Below are positions 34,600 to 46,431 of a DNA stretch of 64,000 nt, one piece after another. The translations under genes were made by a program, and so were the position numbers. Under the pieces are notes generated by a model that worked only from the letters and a program-made list of their open reading frames with translations, was not told the DNA's origin and did not search any database. This DNA comes from Physella acuta. Its lineage: Eukaryota > Mollusca > Gastropoda > Physidae. The stretch covers positions 62,001 to 126,000 of the forward strand of contig NW_026731654.1 of NCBI RefSeq assembly GCF_028476545.1, read 5' to 3'. Every line of letters starts with the position of its first letter. Within the stretch, counting starts at the first letter, position 1.

Positions 34600-35694
34600 A
34601 TGTATAATAAGTCCAAGTCTATATTGGAACTACCCGGGGAGGACATCCAGCTATGGGTTAAAGAGAGTTGGGAGTTTGTCATATCGAACTCCATGTTGAA
34701 TATTTTAATGCTGGCACTAAGCGTGATCCTCCATGGGGTGATATCTCTAGCAGGCGTCTTGTCCAACAGCGTCAACGTGCTCGTCTTCATTAGACTTGGT
34801 CTCAAGGACAGCATGAGTGTTGGACTTTGGGCTTTGTCGTTTACAGATCTTGGAGTGTCTGTTTTTCAATTGGCTTCCTGCATTTCTTACTTGGTGGCTT
34901 GTGTATATCCTTTCGCACCAATTGATCCTTGGACTGTCGGTAGTTATATTTGTGCATGGCCGAGGTTCATTTTCTATTTTATATCATGCTGGATAACTAC
35001 AACCATCACTATAGAACGGTGGTACTGTGTTGTCTATCCGTTCAACGTGAAACAGGTGTTTACAAAGAAAAGGTGCTTGATCGTTATCATTTTAGCGTAT
35101 GTGTTTAATATCTCGATAGTTATCCCAGTACTTACAAGTTATTCCTACGTATGGGGAGCGTACACCACTGGACAAAAAGATCAAAACGTAACAGATATAT
35201 ACTTTATGCAAATGCATTTACTGATTTCGGAAGAATCGGCGAAATGGGAACGTACTATTGAATTTGTTGATGAACTGTTGTTTTCGCTTCCTTCACAAGT
35301 GTTAATCCTAATTTGTACGTTCTGGATGGTTATATCTCTAAAATCTTCATCTAGAATCAGGAAACGTGAAGGATCTCAAAATAATGGCGGCTCTCATCGT
35401 AATAAAAGTAATCTTACATCACGAGAGAGGCGTCTGGTGAAAACAGTTGTTGCACTTGCCGTTATCCAGACGGCCTGTAACATCCCACGGTATATAGTGG
35501 AAGTTGTGTATCACCTACTGCCTGGTGCGATGCTGGGAGCCTACAACAATCTTAACACTTTCATGTGGGAGCTGTCCTACATTTTTGGCACCGTGTGTTG
35601 TGCGAGTAATATCTTTGTCTACCTGACTATGAATGACAATTTTCGATATCAGTTTCAAGTTATTTGTGATTTTAAACTATCACTCTACAATTAA
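34600..35694 (+). CDS. Chemosensory receptor-like GPCR 3
   Basis: 364 residues from ATG 34600. Seven hydrophobic segments as in receptor 1. TM3 ends TITIERWYCVVYPF, with Trp where receptors 1, 2 and 6 have Cys. ECL2 carries an NVT glycosylation site. ICL3 is basic and long enough for G-protein contact (SSSRIRKREGSQNN). TM6 is RERRLVKTVVALAVIQTACN and TM7 ends ASNIFVYL. It pairs with receptors 4 and 5 as a tandem subfamily (HLLPGAMLGAYNNL is shared with receptor 4). The conserved block is 34745-34831. Confidence 0.92.
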   Translation: MYNKSKSILELPGEDIQLWVKESWEFVISNSMLNILMLALSVILHGVISLAGVLSNSVNVLVFIRLGLKDSMSVGLWALSFTDLGVSVFQLASCISYLVACVYPFAPIDPWTVGSYICAWPRFIFYFISCWITTTITIERWYCVVYPFNVKQVFTKKRCLIVIILAYVFNISIVIPVLTSYSYVWGAYTTGQKDQNVTDIYFMQMHLLISEESAKWERTIEFVDELLFSLPSQVLILICTFWMVISLKSSSRIRKREGSQNNGGSHRNKSNLTSRERRLVKTVVALAVIQTACNIPRYIVEVVYHLLPGAMLGAYNNLNTFMWELSYIFGTVCCASNIFVYLTMNDNFRYQFQVICDFKLSLYN

Positions 35695-35906
35695 GATTTT
35701 TCTCTTTTTAAAATTTATTTAAACTATTCAACACTTTTTTTTCACAAAGTTGTATGGATCAGAATTTATAATAATTCGTATTGTTAATTATGGTCTTTCG
35801 TGTGAAGATGCATTTGATTATTGCTTGGAGAGGCATGTTGCAAGAGCCAATGTGTCAGGTTGTAGAAAAGGGGCTTAGTCGTGAGTAGAATAGCTGAGAA
35901 TATGAA

Positions 35907-36145
35907 CAGAGTTTCTTCTAGGCATCTCTTCGGGGGGGGGGGGGGGGGGGCAAGACCCCCCCCCCCGAAATTTTTTTACCGCCCCCCCCCCCCCCGAACG
36001 AAATGAAATTTATATAATTTCTATAGAAAATATATACTTTTAACAGTGTCCGCCCCCCCCCCCCCCGAAGAAAGTTTACCGCCCCCCCCCCCCCCCCGAA
36101 GATTTCATGTGCCCCCCCGGAAAAAAAAGTCTGGAAGAAATACTG
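35907..36145 (-). mobile_element. G-rich MITE, copy 1
   Basis: Ends CAGAGTTTCTTCTAGGC and GTCTGGAAGAAATACTG are inverted repeats; the 8-bp duplication AATATGAA flanks it (35899-35906, 36146-36153). Inside are runs of G or C of 10-18 bases around TATATACTTTTAACAGTGTC. It is inverted relative to copies 2 and 3. Confidence 0.9.
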
Positions 36146-36419
36146 AATATGAATGACGAGGTATGATGATGGTGGTGGCGTTAAGACAGGTTACAATTAG
36201 CAGTAGATGCTTCATTAACGCAATACTATTATTAGGTAGGGTATCTGTTTACCTTTGTGTACATTGAAAAGTAGAGCTAGATGAAGTTGCGTTTCTTGAT
36301 GGGGTGGTAGAAATGTTAAAAATGTAGATAAGCGTTTGTTTCTAGAATTTTTTAATAACTGTAGAAAAAGACGCTAAATAGTGGTGTTAACTATGCCCCC
36401 TTTCCGACTGTGTGGGTTG

Positions 36420-36624
36420 CAGTGTTTCTTCCAGACTTTATTCTCCGGGGGGGGGGGGGGGCACTTGAAATTTTCGGGGGGGGGGGGGGGCGGACACTGT
36501 TAAAAGTATATATTTTCTGTATAAATTATATAAATTTCATTTCGTTCGAGGGGGGGGGGAGGGGCGCGGTAAAAAAATTTCGGGGGGCTTATCCCCCCCG
36601 AAGAGATGCCTGGAAGAAACTCTG
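36420..36624 (+). mobile_element. G-rich MITE, copy 2
   Basis: Ends CAGTGTTTCTTCCAGAC and GCCTGGAAGAAACTCTG; perfect 8-bp duplication GTGGGTTG (36412-36419, 36625-36632). Contains GGACACTGTTAAAAGTATAT and long G runs. Confidence 0.92.
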
Positions 36625-36632
36625 GTGGGTTG

Positions 36633-36917
36633 TGTGTCAAAGGGCAAGTGTTCACGTGGAAAGAGACAGTTTCCTTCAGCTAGAACAGGTAAAATTGTGC
36701 GATATAAAGCAGTTTAGAATATACATTTTAAGCTGTCATTGTGCAAGATGTAACAAGGCAAGATAAATCTCTCCTAACATTTAAATAACAATATAATTTT
36801 GTAAATTTCTTGTAAGTTACTTAAAATGAAACAAATACATTAAGAAACTAGTACAAATTAATTATTGTCACTACACAGATTAAAAAATATACCTCTCAAT
36901 AAGTGTTTCCAGCTAGC
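36633..36917. other. Intergenic
   Basis: Nothing recognised. Confidence 0.4.
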
Positions 36918-37310
36918 AGGGGCGGAACTACAGTGTCGAAGTAACCCCGCAATGCGAGAGGGAGGAGGGGGCAGGTCGCTTAGTGGCCCACAGCCGACCA
37001 TACTCAATTTTTTTATAGTTAAAAAAAATAATGTTCTTGCATTTTTGACTTGATGGTTGTTTTGTAAAAAGAATACTGTAGCTGCGGTTGGATTATCTTT
37101 ATTCTATAGACACATCCGACACTCTAGTATATTCGTTTTCCCTTTGTTTTTTAACCATTGTGAAAGCCGAGTCCTCTTTCTCTTACAATTAAACACATGC
37201 TTTTGTCGGCAAAATTCTTTTGAAAAAAAAAACATTCCATTGCGCGAGAGGCCGCTAGATATTAAGACGACTTTTGCTTCTTTATAGCGTTGGTAAAGGG
37301 CCCACAATCC
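36918..37310 (+). repeat. CAGGGGCGGAACTAC repeat family, copy 2
   Basis: Starts CAGGGGCGGAACTACAGTG. It shares about 260 bp with the inverted copy at 4562-4821, including TGTAGCTGCGGTTGGATTAT. The right limit is not certain. Confidence 0.6.
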
Positions 37311-37439
37311 ATTGTGATTTTATAATGTAAAATGTACTTTTTTGTATTGGTAGAACTACTATTCTGTACTATCCTGTATTCTACAAATAATCAGAAGGAA
37401 TATGATAACAATAATTTCGGTTGTATATACGTTTACTTA

Positions 37440-37561
37440 TTTTTGTTGTGGCGTCATCCATAAAAGACGTCACGCTTTTTTTGACGATTTTACCCCCCCC
37501 CCCCCACTCTCCTCCGTCACACATCGTCACAAAATGCCAGACTCCCCCCTCCCCCAATTTT
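37440..37561. repeat. GTCATCCATAAA transposon-end fragment
   Basis: GGCGTCATCCATAAAAGACG and a C-rich stretch resemble 12050-12120. Likely the end of a DNA transposon; no mate end was found. Confidence 0.35.
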
Positions 37562-37759
37562 GTTATTATTAAACACTAAAGAATTACAAAGTATACAATT
37601 AATATTATAGATACAAAAAAAAACAACAACAACACAAACATAAACATAACACGAGAAAACATTACATATACAAAAGCCTTCAAATTTATATTCTTTTGAC
37701 CGGCTTGAGGATATGAAGTTTTACGGCAGACATAAAATAAAATAGAGATTTTCAAAACA

Positions 37760-38190
<431 letters not shown>

Positions 38191-38274
38191 AAAATGAGGC
38201 ATTTATCCTTAGTATACTGGCCCACATTGTTTCAGCTCAACATGTAGGCCCTATGTTTTTATTATTATAGGTTC

Positions 38275-38455
38275 AAATCAGTGGACGTCCCTGAGTCCAC
38301 CCAGCTCTGATAGGAACCTAACTTACGTTAGGGAAACAAAGGCGGCTGGGCATAGTGCTGACCACACTTATCTCTTCACAAGCCGAGGTCAATAAATAAG
38401 ATGAACTCTACTTCATCTGCCCCCTTTGTCTTGGGCACGAACGGGATTAAGAATA
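38275..38455 (+). repeat. SINE body copy
   Basis: GGCGGCTGGGCATAGTGCTG, ACCACACTTATCTCTTCACA and GATGAACTCTACTTCATCTG match the family. The tRNA-like head is missing or decayed. Confidence 0.7.
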
Positions 38456-39020
38456 GAGAAGTTTTAAAGGATTCTTCCTAATTTAAAACACAATGGGAAG
38501 TAACAATGTAGAAAGTTATGTTTACAAGATTTATTACCCCTTAGTATTTACTGGTACGCATTGAAAAATACAACTTCTATTTTTTTTTAATCTTCAAACG
38601 CGAAACTAAATGAAAATATGAAGAGCAAAAGAACAAGCATGACATAATGTACATTGGTAGTGTGGATTTTTAAATATTATCCACGCAAAAAATCGCATCT
38701 TGGAATCATTATACATCTCTAATGTAAAATGTATTTGATGAAACAAACTTAATCATATTTCCTCTAGTAAGAGAGTAGTTTCTTATGCTTATAATAAAAT
38801 AAATCGCTATCGCGAACATTTGAAGTTTTAAAATGCATGTAAAAACCAACAGCTTAAAAATAGCATACATATTTAAATAACTCACGTGCGAGCAGTATTT
38901 TTTTTTAAAAAGGTTGTTTATTTGATGTGGTTTTTTCAGTGTATTTAAAATCTTGTTATTATAAAGGATTTTTTAAAAAATCTGTTTAAGTTACATTTAG
39001 CCATTTGTTCTAAACAGGTG
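38456..39020. other. AT-rich intergenic DNA
   Basis: Nothing recognised. Confidence 0.45.
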
Positions 39021-39029
39021 GTTTTTAAC

Positions 39030-39272
39030 CAGTGTTTCTTCCAGACTTATTTCTCGGGGGGGGGGGGGGGGCTTTAAATTTTCGGGGGGGGGGGGGAGGT
39101 AGACTTTCTTCGGAGGGGGGTGGGCGGACACTGTTAAAAGTATATATTATCTATATAAATTATATAAATTTCATTTCGTTCGTGGGGGGCGATAAAAAAT
39201 TTCGGAGGGGTGGGGGAGGGGCTTCGCCCCCTCTTCCCCCTCCCCCCAAAGATATGCCTGGAAGAAACTCTG
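39030..39272 (+). mobile_element. G-rich MITE, copy 3
   Basis: Ends CAGTGTTTCTTCCAGAC and GCCTGGAAGAAACTCTG; perfect 8-bp duplication TTTTTAAC (39022-39029, 39273-39280). The interior is collinear with copy 2. Confidence 0.93.
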
Positions 39273-39280
39273 TTTTTAAC

Positions 39281-40046
39281 CTGGGTTCGATCGAACCCTA
39301 TGGATACGGTGAGTCCGTCTTAGTGATCCGTCGAAGGTCAAGACACACACTCGACATGATTGAATATCGGATATTGGGTATCATCTGTTTCAATTGAAAA
39401 ATTCGACCTCTGATTGAATTATTTAAAAACATGAACTTTAATAATGTCGCATGCACGAGTGTAGTAGATTAGCAAATCAAAAAAAAAATAATTAATTATT
39501 TTTCGTAAAAACGTTATTACCCAAGTGTCTAAAAACTTAATATCTTTAAACATATCTGTTTAATCCTTTTCATAGATAATTTATCAGCATCATATTTCCC
39601 CGGGTATACAGAGGCGTGTTCCAGACGCGAACCTGGGATCCCGACTCGTGACATTCGTGTCGAGTCTCAAATGATGGAAGCGGCTTAAAAAATAAAGCAA
39701 ATAGAATAGGCAAAGCCATTGAATCACACACAATAAGTCAACCTACCAGATTACTTTTAGTTAATTGCGAAGCGCTTAGTATTTTTAAGTATGGTACCAA
39801 ATGCTGGCAAACCATGAATATGATTGCGAATATACTAGAAGTTAACAGAATAAGTGCTTGCGATAAATATCGTGAATTGTTTAGCAAAATACCTTCCCAA
39901 ATGATGAGTTGTTAAGAACACTAGTTCATCCATTGCAGGTAGTTATTGAATACAGTAAATGTAGATGTTTAGTTCGACTGATTAGAATGCAAGGCATTAG
40001 TTAGTACTGCCGTTAAATGTATACCATTTGTCAATTGGGTGTCAGG
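39281..40046. other. Intergenic
   Basis: Nothing recognised. Confidence 0.45.
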
Positions 40047-40445
40047 ACAAATGATCTCATGGACAAAAGATTTTAGGACAAATGATCTCAAGGACAAATG
40101 ATCTCAGGACAAATGATCTCATGGACAAAAGATTTTAGGACAAATGATCTCAAGGACAAATGATCTCAGGACAAATGATCTCATGGACAAAAGATTTTAG
40201 GACAAATGATCTCAAGGACAAATGATCTCAGGACAAATGATCTCATGGACAAAAGATTTTAGGACAAATGATCTCAAGGACAAATGATCTCAGGACAAAT
40301 GATCTCATGGACAAAAGATTTTAGGACAAATGATCTCAAGGACAAATGATCTCAGGACAAATGATCTCATGGACAAAAGATTTTAGGACAAATGATCTCA
40401 GGACAAATGATCTTATGGACAAAAGATTTTAGGACAAAATATATC
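40047..40445 (+). repeat. 62-bp minisatellite, ~6 copies
   Basis: Each unit is made of three sub-units: AGGACAAATGATCTCATGG, ACAAAAGATTTT and AGGACAAATGATCTCA. Related sub-units recur at 43395-43580. Confidence 0.93.
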
Positions 40446-40572
40446 AGGACAGATGATACTATGGACAATTATCTCTAGCGAAATATGTAAGACAAAATAT
40501 CTCATGGAACCGGCAAGAAAAAAAAGACAGCAGCCAAAAAGAAACATAAAGAAGAACAATGATAAAGAGTTG

Positions 40573-40986
40573 AAGAAGAGAGGCCTAATACTCATGCATG
40601 CAGAGGTTATAGCTAGAAGAGAGGCCTAATACTCACGCATGCAGATGTTATAGCTAGAAGAGAGGCCTAATACTCACGCATGCAGAGGTTATAGCTAGAA
40701 GAGAGGCCTAATACTCACGCATGCAGAGGTTATAGCTAGAAGAGAGGCCTAATACTCACGCATGTAGAGGTTATAGCTAGAAGAGTGGCCTAATACTCAC
40801 GCATGCAGAGGTTATAGCTAGAAGAGAGGCCTAATACTCATGCATGCAGAGGTTATAGCTAGAAGAGAGGCCTAATACTCACGCATGCAGAGGTTATAGC
40901 TAGAAGAGAGGCCTAATACTCACGCATGTAGAGGTTATAGCTAGAAGAGTGGCCTAATACTCACGCATGCAGAGGTTATAGCTAGA
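40573..40986 (+). repeat. 41-bp minisatellite, 10 copies
   Basis: The unit is GAAGAGAGGCCTAATACTCA plus CGCATGCAGAGGTTATAGCT plus A. Variants GCATGTAG and AGAGTGGCC fall together at copies 5 and 9, showing that a four-unit block was duplicated as a whole. Confidence 0.95.
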
Positions 40987-41965
40987 GGCAGAGTGAACTG
41001 GCGCTCACTATCTGCAGCCTCACACATCCATGGGCTTTATCAGGTGATATTTTATGAGTTCCGTACGACAACATAGAGTTCTATGTTTTTTCTTAAGTGT
41101 GTATTAACAGGCTAAATAAGTGTAATCAAATAAAATATATTATATCGATGAAAAGATTTCGTTGAGTCATACTAAACAATGTCATCTCTTTCTTTTGTAT
41201 CTGTAATATTCATGTTGTCTTTTGAAAATAAATTTAAAGCAACCATTGTGGGAAGAGCAAAAAGGTTGTACAGCCATTTCAAGATGATTGTTATTGCGTG
41301 ATTAAAACCGTGTATGGTAATTACAGTGAGATATTTGTAAATGTTTAGTTCTCTTTGATGCGTTGATTATAACAATTTATATTGCATAATTCTTCGCTAC
41401 AAAAACACAATTTCTCATTTCGAAACAAATTTACCCTTTTTTTCTGGGAACAAACAAAGGAGTATGTGAGAAAATCTTTTCTCATCAACTAGCACAAATG
41501 TAAATTTTGCATCATAAATTTGAAAATTGCTTGTTTGTTCTTTAATTAACGAAAACCTAGTTTAAACTGTGATTCAGGAAGAAATTATTTGCTAAAATTA
41601 CGAAAGCTATTTTTACATTAGTGACACAAAGCGAATTCACTTAAATTACCTTTCCAGAAAGTGTTTAAACTCTTTTGTTTAATGTAGATAAAACAAGTCA
41701 CATAAACTAAAAAATGCACACAAAAAATTATAGATTTTACAAGTAAAATCCTTTAAAAATTAGGAAAGATGTTAAAACAAATATATTAAAGAGCTGTAAT
41801 AAAAATATATGTGATAATTTTAACTTCTCGAATCCTTAAATCAGGAAGACAAAATGCAATATATGAAAATCTAGATTGTCATAACACTAGCGTATTCGAA
41901 CAAAAGTTGACTGTGTTCTGATTAGAAAAGATATATTTACAAGCAGTAGATTTGGGTAGTTGACA
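40987..41965. other. AT-rich flank of receptor 4
   Basis: Nothing recognised; includes the likely 5' region of receptor 4. Confidence 0.45.
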
Positions 41966-43048
41966 ATGTCAAATATTTCCGTGACGGAATTTCAAAAACA
42001 CGTCGTGGACATAAAAACCTGGATTGAAGAAACTCGGGAGTTCATGATTTCCAATAATTTGCTGAATATTTTAATGCTGGCACTAAGTGTGATCCTCCAC
42101 GGGGTGATATCTCTAGCAGGCGTCTTGTCCAACAGCGTCAACGTGCTCGTCTTCATTAGACTTGGTCTCAAGGACAGCATGAGTGTTGGACTTTGGGCGT
42201 TATCGTTTACAGATCTTGGAGTTTCGATATTTCAGTTTGCGTCATGCGTATCTTACCTGGTTGCCTTTGTATACCCTTACTCTCCAATCGATCCTTGGAC
42301 TGTCGGTAGTTACGTCTGTGCATGGCCAAGGTGCGTCTGTTATTTTATATCATGCTGGATAACTACAATCATCGCTATAGAGCGGTGGTATTGTGTCGTT
42401 TACCCTTTTGACGTAAAGCGCGTATTTACAAAAACAAGGTGTGTGGTGGCTATAATTTTAGTTTATGTGATCCATTTCTCCACGGTAATTCCTATACTCG
42501 CGTACAACACATATGCATGGGGTGAGAGCCCTACTGGGAAAACAGATGAAAATGAAAGTGATATTTATTTTATGCAAATGAAGTTACTAATCACACAGGA
42601 ATCGGCGAAGTGGGAAGATATTAGTTTTGTTGTAAATGATATTGTCTTATCGATTCCATCACAAGCTTTAATCCTACTGTGTACGTTCTGGATGATTATA
42701 TCTCTAAATGCGTCGTCTAGAGTTAGAAAACGTGTAGGAATCCAACAGGACGGAGGCGCTTATCGCACACAAAGTAATCTTACGTTACGTGAAAGGCGTC
42801 TTGTCAAAATCGTTGTGGCACTTGCCGTTATCAACACAGCCTGCAATATCCCCAGGTACCTCGTGGAGGCTGTACATCATCTACTGCCAGGTGCCATGCT
42901 GGGAGCCTACAACAACCTTGACACTCTCCTGTGGGAGCTTTCCTACATGTGTGGCACCGTGTGCTGCGCCTGTAATATCTTTGTCTACCTGGCAATGAAT
43001 GACAATTTTAGACGTCAATTTCCGGTTTTTAAAAACAAAAAACTATAA
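41966..43048 (+). CDS. Chemosensory receptor-like GPCR 4
   Basis: 360 residues from ATG 41966; an upstream in-frame TTG at 41960 is ignored. 7TM receptor with LSNSVNVLVF in TM1, LSFTDLG in TM2, IAIERWYCVVYPF after TM3, TM6 RERRLVKIVVALAVINTACN, TM7 ACNIFVYL. ECL2 has NES glycosylation. Closest to receptor 3 (shared TVGSYVCAWPR and HLLPGAMLGAYNNL motifs), 6.3 kb upstream in the same direction, so a tandem duplicate. The conserved block is 42111-42197. Confidence 0.92.
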   Translation: MSNISVTEFQKHVVDIKTWIEETREFMISNNLLNILMLALSVILHGVISLAGVLSNSVNVLVFIRLGLKDSMSVGLWALSFTDLGVSIFQFASCVSYLVAFVYPYSPIDPWTVGSYVCAWPRCVCYFISCWITTIIAIERWYCVVYPFDVKRVFTKTRCVVAIILVYVIHFSTVIPILAYNTYAWGESPTGKTDENESDIYFMQMKLLITQESAKWEDISFVVNDIVLSIPSQALILLCTFWMIISLNASSRVRKRVGIQQDGGAYRTQSNLTLRERRLVKIVVALAVINTACNIPRYLVEAVHHLLPGAMLGAYNNLDTLLWELSYMCGTVCCACNIFVYLAMNDNFRRQFPVFKNKKL

Positions 43049-43394
43049 TTCTTTGAAAATTATATATTGAAAAAATATGCATATATATATTTTTGTAATT
43101 AACCCTTCTATTAATGAAACGAAATGATTTGATTTGAACAATGAAACATGTATTTATTTATATTTTAATTAATTTATTTTGTATGTGGCAATCCGTTTTG
43201 TGTTTCAGAATTTTATTTTTCAATGAACCCATTATATTTTTATCACTTTTATGATGTGTGGCTATTTCGATGTTCCTGTATTTTCCTTCCCAAAACATCT
43301 AATATATGCCATAACTTTTCTGATATTCTTATTTTGTAAAACGAAGGTTTGAATTTAAACCTAAACATCTACGGAAAAGTATTATTTATTGGCG
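43049..43394. other. 3' flank of receptor 4
   Basis: AT-rich; nothing recognised. Confidence 0.4.
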
Positions 43395-43590
43395 ACAGGA
43401 CAAATTATCCCAGGACAAATATTCTACACAAATTATCTCACGGACAAATGATCTCAGGCCGAAAAATCCACACAAAATATCTCACGGACAAATGATCTCA
43501 GAAAAAATATTTATTTGTCTTGATATATTATGTCCTGATATCTTTTGTCCATAAGATCATTTGTACACTGAGGTGATTTTTCATGGAACC
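43395..43590. repeat. Degenerate GGACAAATGATCTCA repeat
   Basis: Sub-units such as CACGGACAAATGATCTCAG and CAAAATATCTCACGGAC resemble the 62-bp array at 40047; the last part is inverted (TTTTGTCCATAAGATCATTT). Confidence 0.7.
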
Positions 43591-43810
43591 TATTCGTTGA
43601 ATATTTTTAATTTTTTTTTTATAAAAAAACATGTCATATTATCAGATATATATTTTATTATAATAAAATGTATTTATTACATACGTTTTTATGTTGTTTT
43701 GGAATCTTTGTAACACGTATGTTTATTTTTAACTGACAAAAGAGTCTTTCTCATATTACAAAACATTTTATTTTCGATATCACCTTGAAGTATCGTTCCT
43801 AAAGGCAGCG

Positions 43811-43956
<146 letters not shown>

Positions 43957-44084
43957 GGGAAGGAGGGGGGCGCGAGGGGTTAAATTGGTTTAAACACACT
44001 AACCTTAACACCCCCTCCCAAATAGATACCTGTTACTAAAAGACATCTTTAATAAGTTTTTTTATCGTATAAGCATATAGTGGG

Positions 44085-44258
44085 ACGAAGTGGTCTAGCG
44101 GTTTAGAGCCGGACTGCTAAACCGTAAGTCGCGAGTTCGGTAAAGTAAAGACGGCTGGGCATAATGCTGACCACACTATATTTGCATATGCCGATGTCAC
44201 AGAAACATATGAACTCTACTTTACTTGCCCTATATAGAGACCGTCAGGTTTGAATAGA
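44085..44258 (+). repeat. tRNA-Ser-derived SINE, copy with head
   Basis: Head GACGAAGTGGTCTAGCGGTT (A-box), loop GGACTGCTAAACCG (GCU anticodon position) and GTCGCGAGTTCGG (B-box), then the body GACGGCTGGGCATAATGCTG and ACTCTACTTTACTTGCCC. The best example of how head and body join in this family. Confidence 0.75.
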
Positions 44259-44464
44259 ACTATACGCACATTGAAGCTTTTTATCGTCCTGTTTATTCAG
44301 TGTTATCACCTGATATATTATCCAGTGTTCGTCATGGCTGGTATATCAAGTAGGGTTTAATTGGGTGAACTCGGCTGGACATAAACAACATCTCTTTGGA
44401 CTTTGCACACCTGAACGTTATCCAATACATCACCACTTCGAACACAATCCCTATGCCAAGTCCT

Positions 44465-44590
44465 GAACCACGAGCCTACTTTGAATAGAATCGGTCAGTA
44501 AGAAGTGCTAGAATTTTCGCTCGACCGTTTCGAACTCTGACGACTTGGCGAGGAAGCAAGTTAAATAAAACCTTGTAATTATATAACACC
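44465..44590 (+). repeat. End segment shared with 48.7 and 54.8 kb repeats
   Basis: AATCGGTCAGTAAGAAGTG, TTTTCGCTCGACCGTTTCGA and AAGTTAAATAAAACCTTG match 48690-48780 and 54760-54850. It contains AATAAA. Confidence 0.55.
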
Positions 44591-45000
44591 AGAGTTATAT
44601 CCCTAGAGGAATCATAAACACAACAAATCAGACCAGCCACGCCTTATATTTATTACAAGCTATCAATTATTAGGTTTAGAGGTTTAAGATTATATAAAAC
44701 CTATCTATGTGTTGGATATGAACTACAGTGTTATCAATTCAACGCTTCAGTCTAGCCTACGATACCCGCCCCCACACCACCCAAGTGCGTAAAATAACCA
44801 TCCTTTCTTCGCGAACTTTTTTCTATATATAATAATACACTGACCGGCATCAGTGGGATAAATGTACATACATGCATGTTCTAAGCGCAAAAATGGTATA
44901 TCGCGATTTAGCGACAGTCGGCGTTAAGGTGTTTAAACGTGCATATATATATTGATTTTCAGCGCATTCGTTACATCAACATTCGCGTGCTGTGAAAGAA
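44591..45000. other. Intergenic
   Basis: Nothing recognised. Confidence 0.4.
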
Positions 45001-45024
45001 GCAAGCGATTGTCGTCAGGTATTT

Positions 45025-45185
45025 TTTTAATGATAACGTCGATAACACACAATTTCCCTCAGGTATGTGTTTAACCATAACGGCGATAACACATACGTCG
45101 ATAACATCGGCCTCGACATCAAAAGCTTCGTTAACGTCGATAACGGCTGCGTGGATAACATCAACATTGTTAACGTGAATGTTCT
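45025..45185 (+). repeat. Degenerate 'AACGTCGATAACA' repeat
   Basis: ATAACGTCGATAACACA, ATACGTCGATAACATCG, TTAACGTCGATAACGGC and related phrases recur. The small frame at 45067-45315 (DNIGLDIKSFVNVDNG) is made by this repeat; I do not call it a gene. Confidence 0.5.
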
Positions 45186-45315
45186 TTGCGTCTACTATAG
45201 ACCAACGTTGACGATTATCAAAAGCATGAGGAAAGTAAAAATAGCTGTCACAACAAGGACGGCAACAGATGACTTCACTGAGCGTCAAAGTTCAACTGAA
45301 TGTTTCAGGTTTTGA

Positions 45316-46431
45316 ATCGGCTGGTGTGTACGATAAATTCCTTGTATCAGCCTTGGGGTTTATTATGATGTTTGAAAGAAAATCATCTTTATACAAGAGT
45401 ATAGCATAGTAACATTTTTGCTTTTTTTTCTAACAACATAAAAAAAAAATTAAACATAAGAAGACAAAAAAACATTTTTTTTCATTAAAGTTATCTACGT
45501 AACAGATTTATTTTAAATTGCACTTAACAATCTAGCACTTTTTCCCGCTGCATAATATTTTAATTAGACGTAACTGTTTCTGATTTATTTTCAGCATTAA
45601 ACGGAAGTTTTTATTCAGAGTTTTTTCTTTATTTCACACCTGCGTTTTAAAATAATTGCCATTATTTATTAATTTGAATGATAGTTTCAGAGCGACTTGT
45701 GAAAATGCAACTAATTTTATTTTTCCTTCCTAAGATAACAATTTAGTTAAACAGTTGAACTTGGCATATTTTCAGTACACAAAAAATATAAAAATAATTG
45801 AATTCATCTTTGCTTAATAAATTTAACAATTTAACAAATAATAACCATAATAAAATTGCATCTATTCATAGATTCCTGAATATTTCAAATTGTTTTTTTT
45901 TCTTTCTTTCATTAGTGAATTAGCAATTCAGACTGGAATTTTCTTCCAAACGAAATTTCGCTTTGCTGAAAAATTTTAACACTTAGACAAATAAACGTAT
46001 TCAATTACTTGGAGCAAACCAATTGAATGTACTTATTTCTCAAATCCGGTAGTTTAAATTGCTTTACACAAAATATTGATTTTTAAATTTTTAAAGCAAT
46101 AATAAACTTAAGAATGTACATAATTAATGTCTTTAAAAGCAATCTTCATTTAATTCAATTTGAAAATCATAAAATGCTTTAAAATTATAGTTTAAGAATA
46201 AGTAATAAAATACACTTTTATTATAAAATTTGTCAGATGTATTCAGTTAGAAATACACGAAGAGGCCGGTCATATACTTAGAAAGAGAGCAATCCTGTCT
46301 TCATCCTAAGTTCGTAATAAACTAAACAAGAGCTATTCTAAATTTAGTAAGGCAACGTTTTGTTATATACACGTTGTGTCTATTCATATTCACATTTGAA
46401 ATAAGTTGAAGCTTAGCTACAATTATCAAAT
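45316..46431. other. AT-rich flank of receptor 5
   Basis: Nothing recognised; includes the 5' flank of receptor 5. Confidence 0.45.

Noticed and set aside
40047-40986. Regular repeats suggestive of a CRISPR array
   Set aside because: Units are direct tandem repeats without unique spacers, and the genome is eukaryotic.
44088-44145. Functional tRNA gene
   Set aside because: The sequence runs directly into the SINE body and lacks a closing acceptor stem.
45067-45315. An 82-codon frame with repeated Asn-Val-Asp-Asn
   Set aside because: Generated by the degenerate AACGTCGATAACA repeat; no other evidence for a gene.
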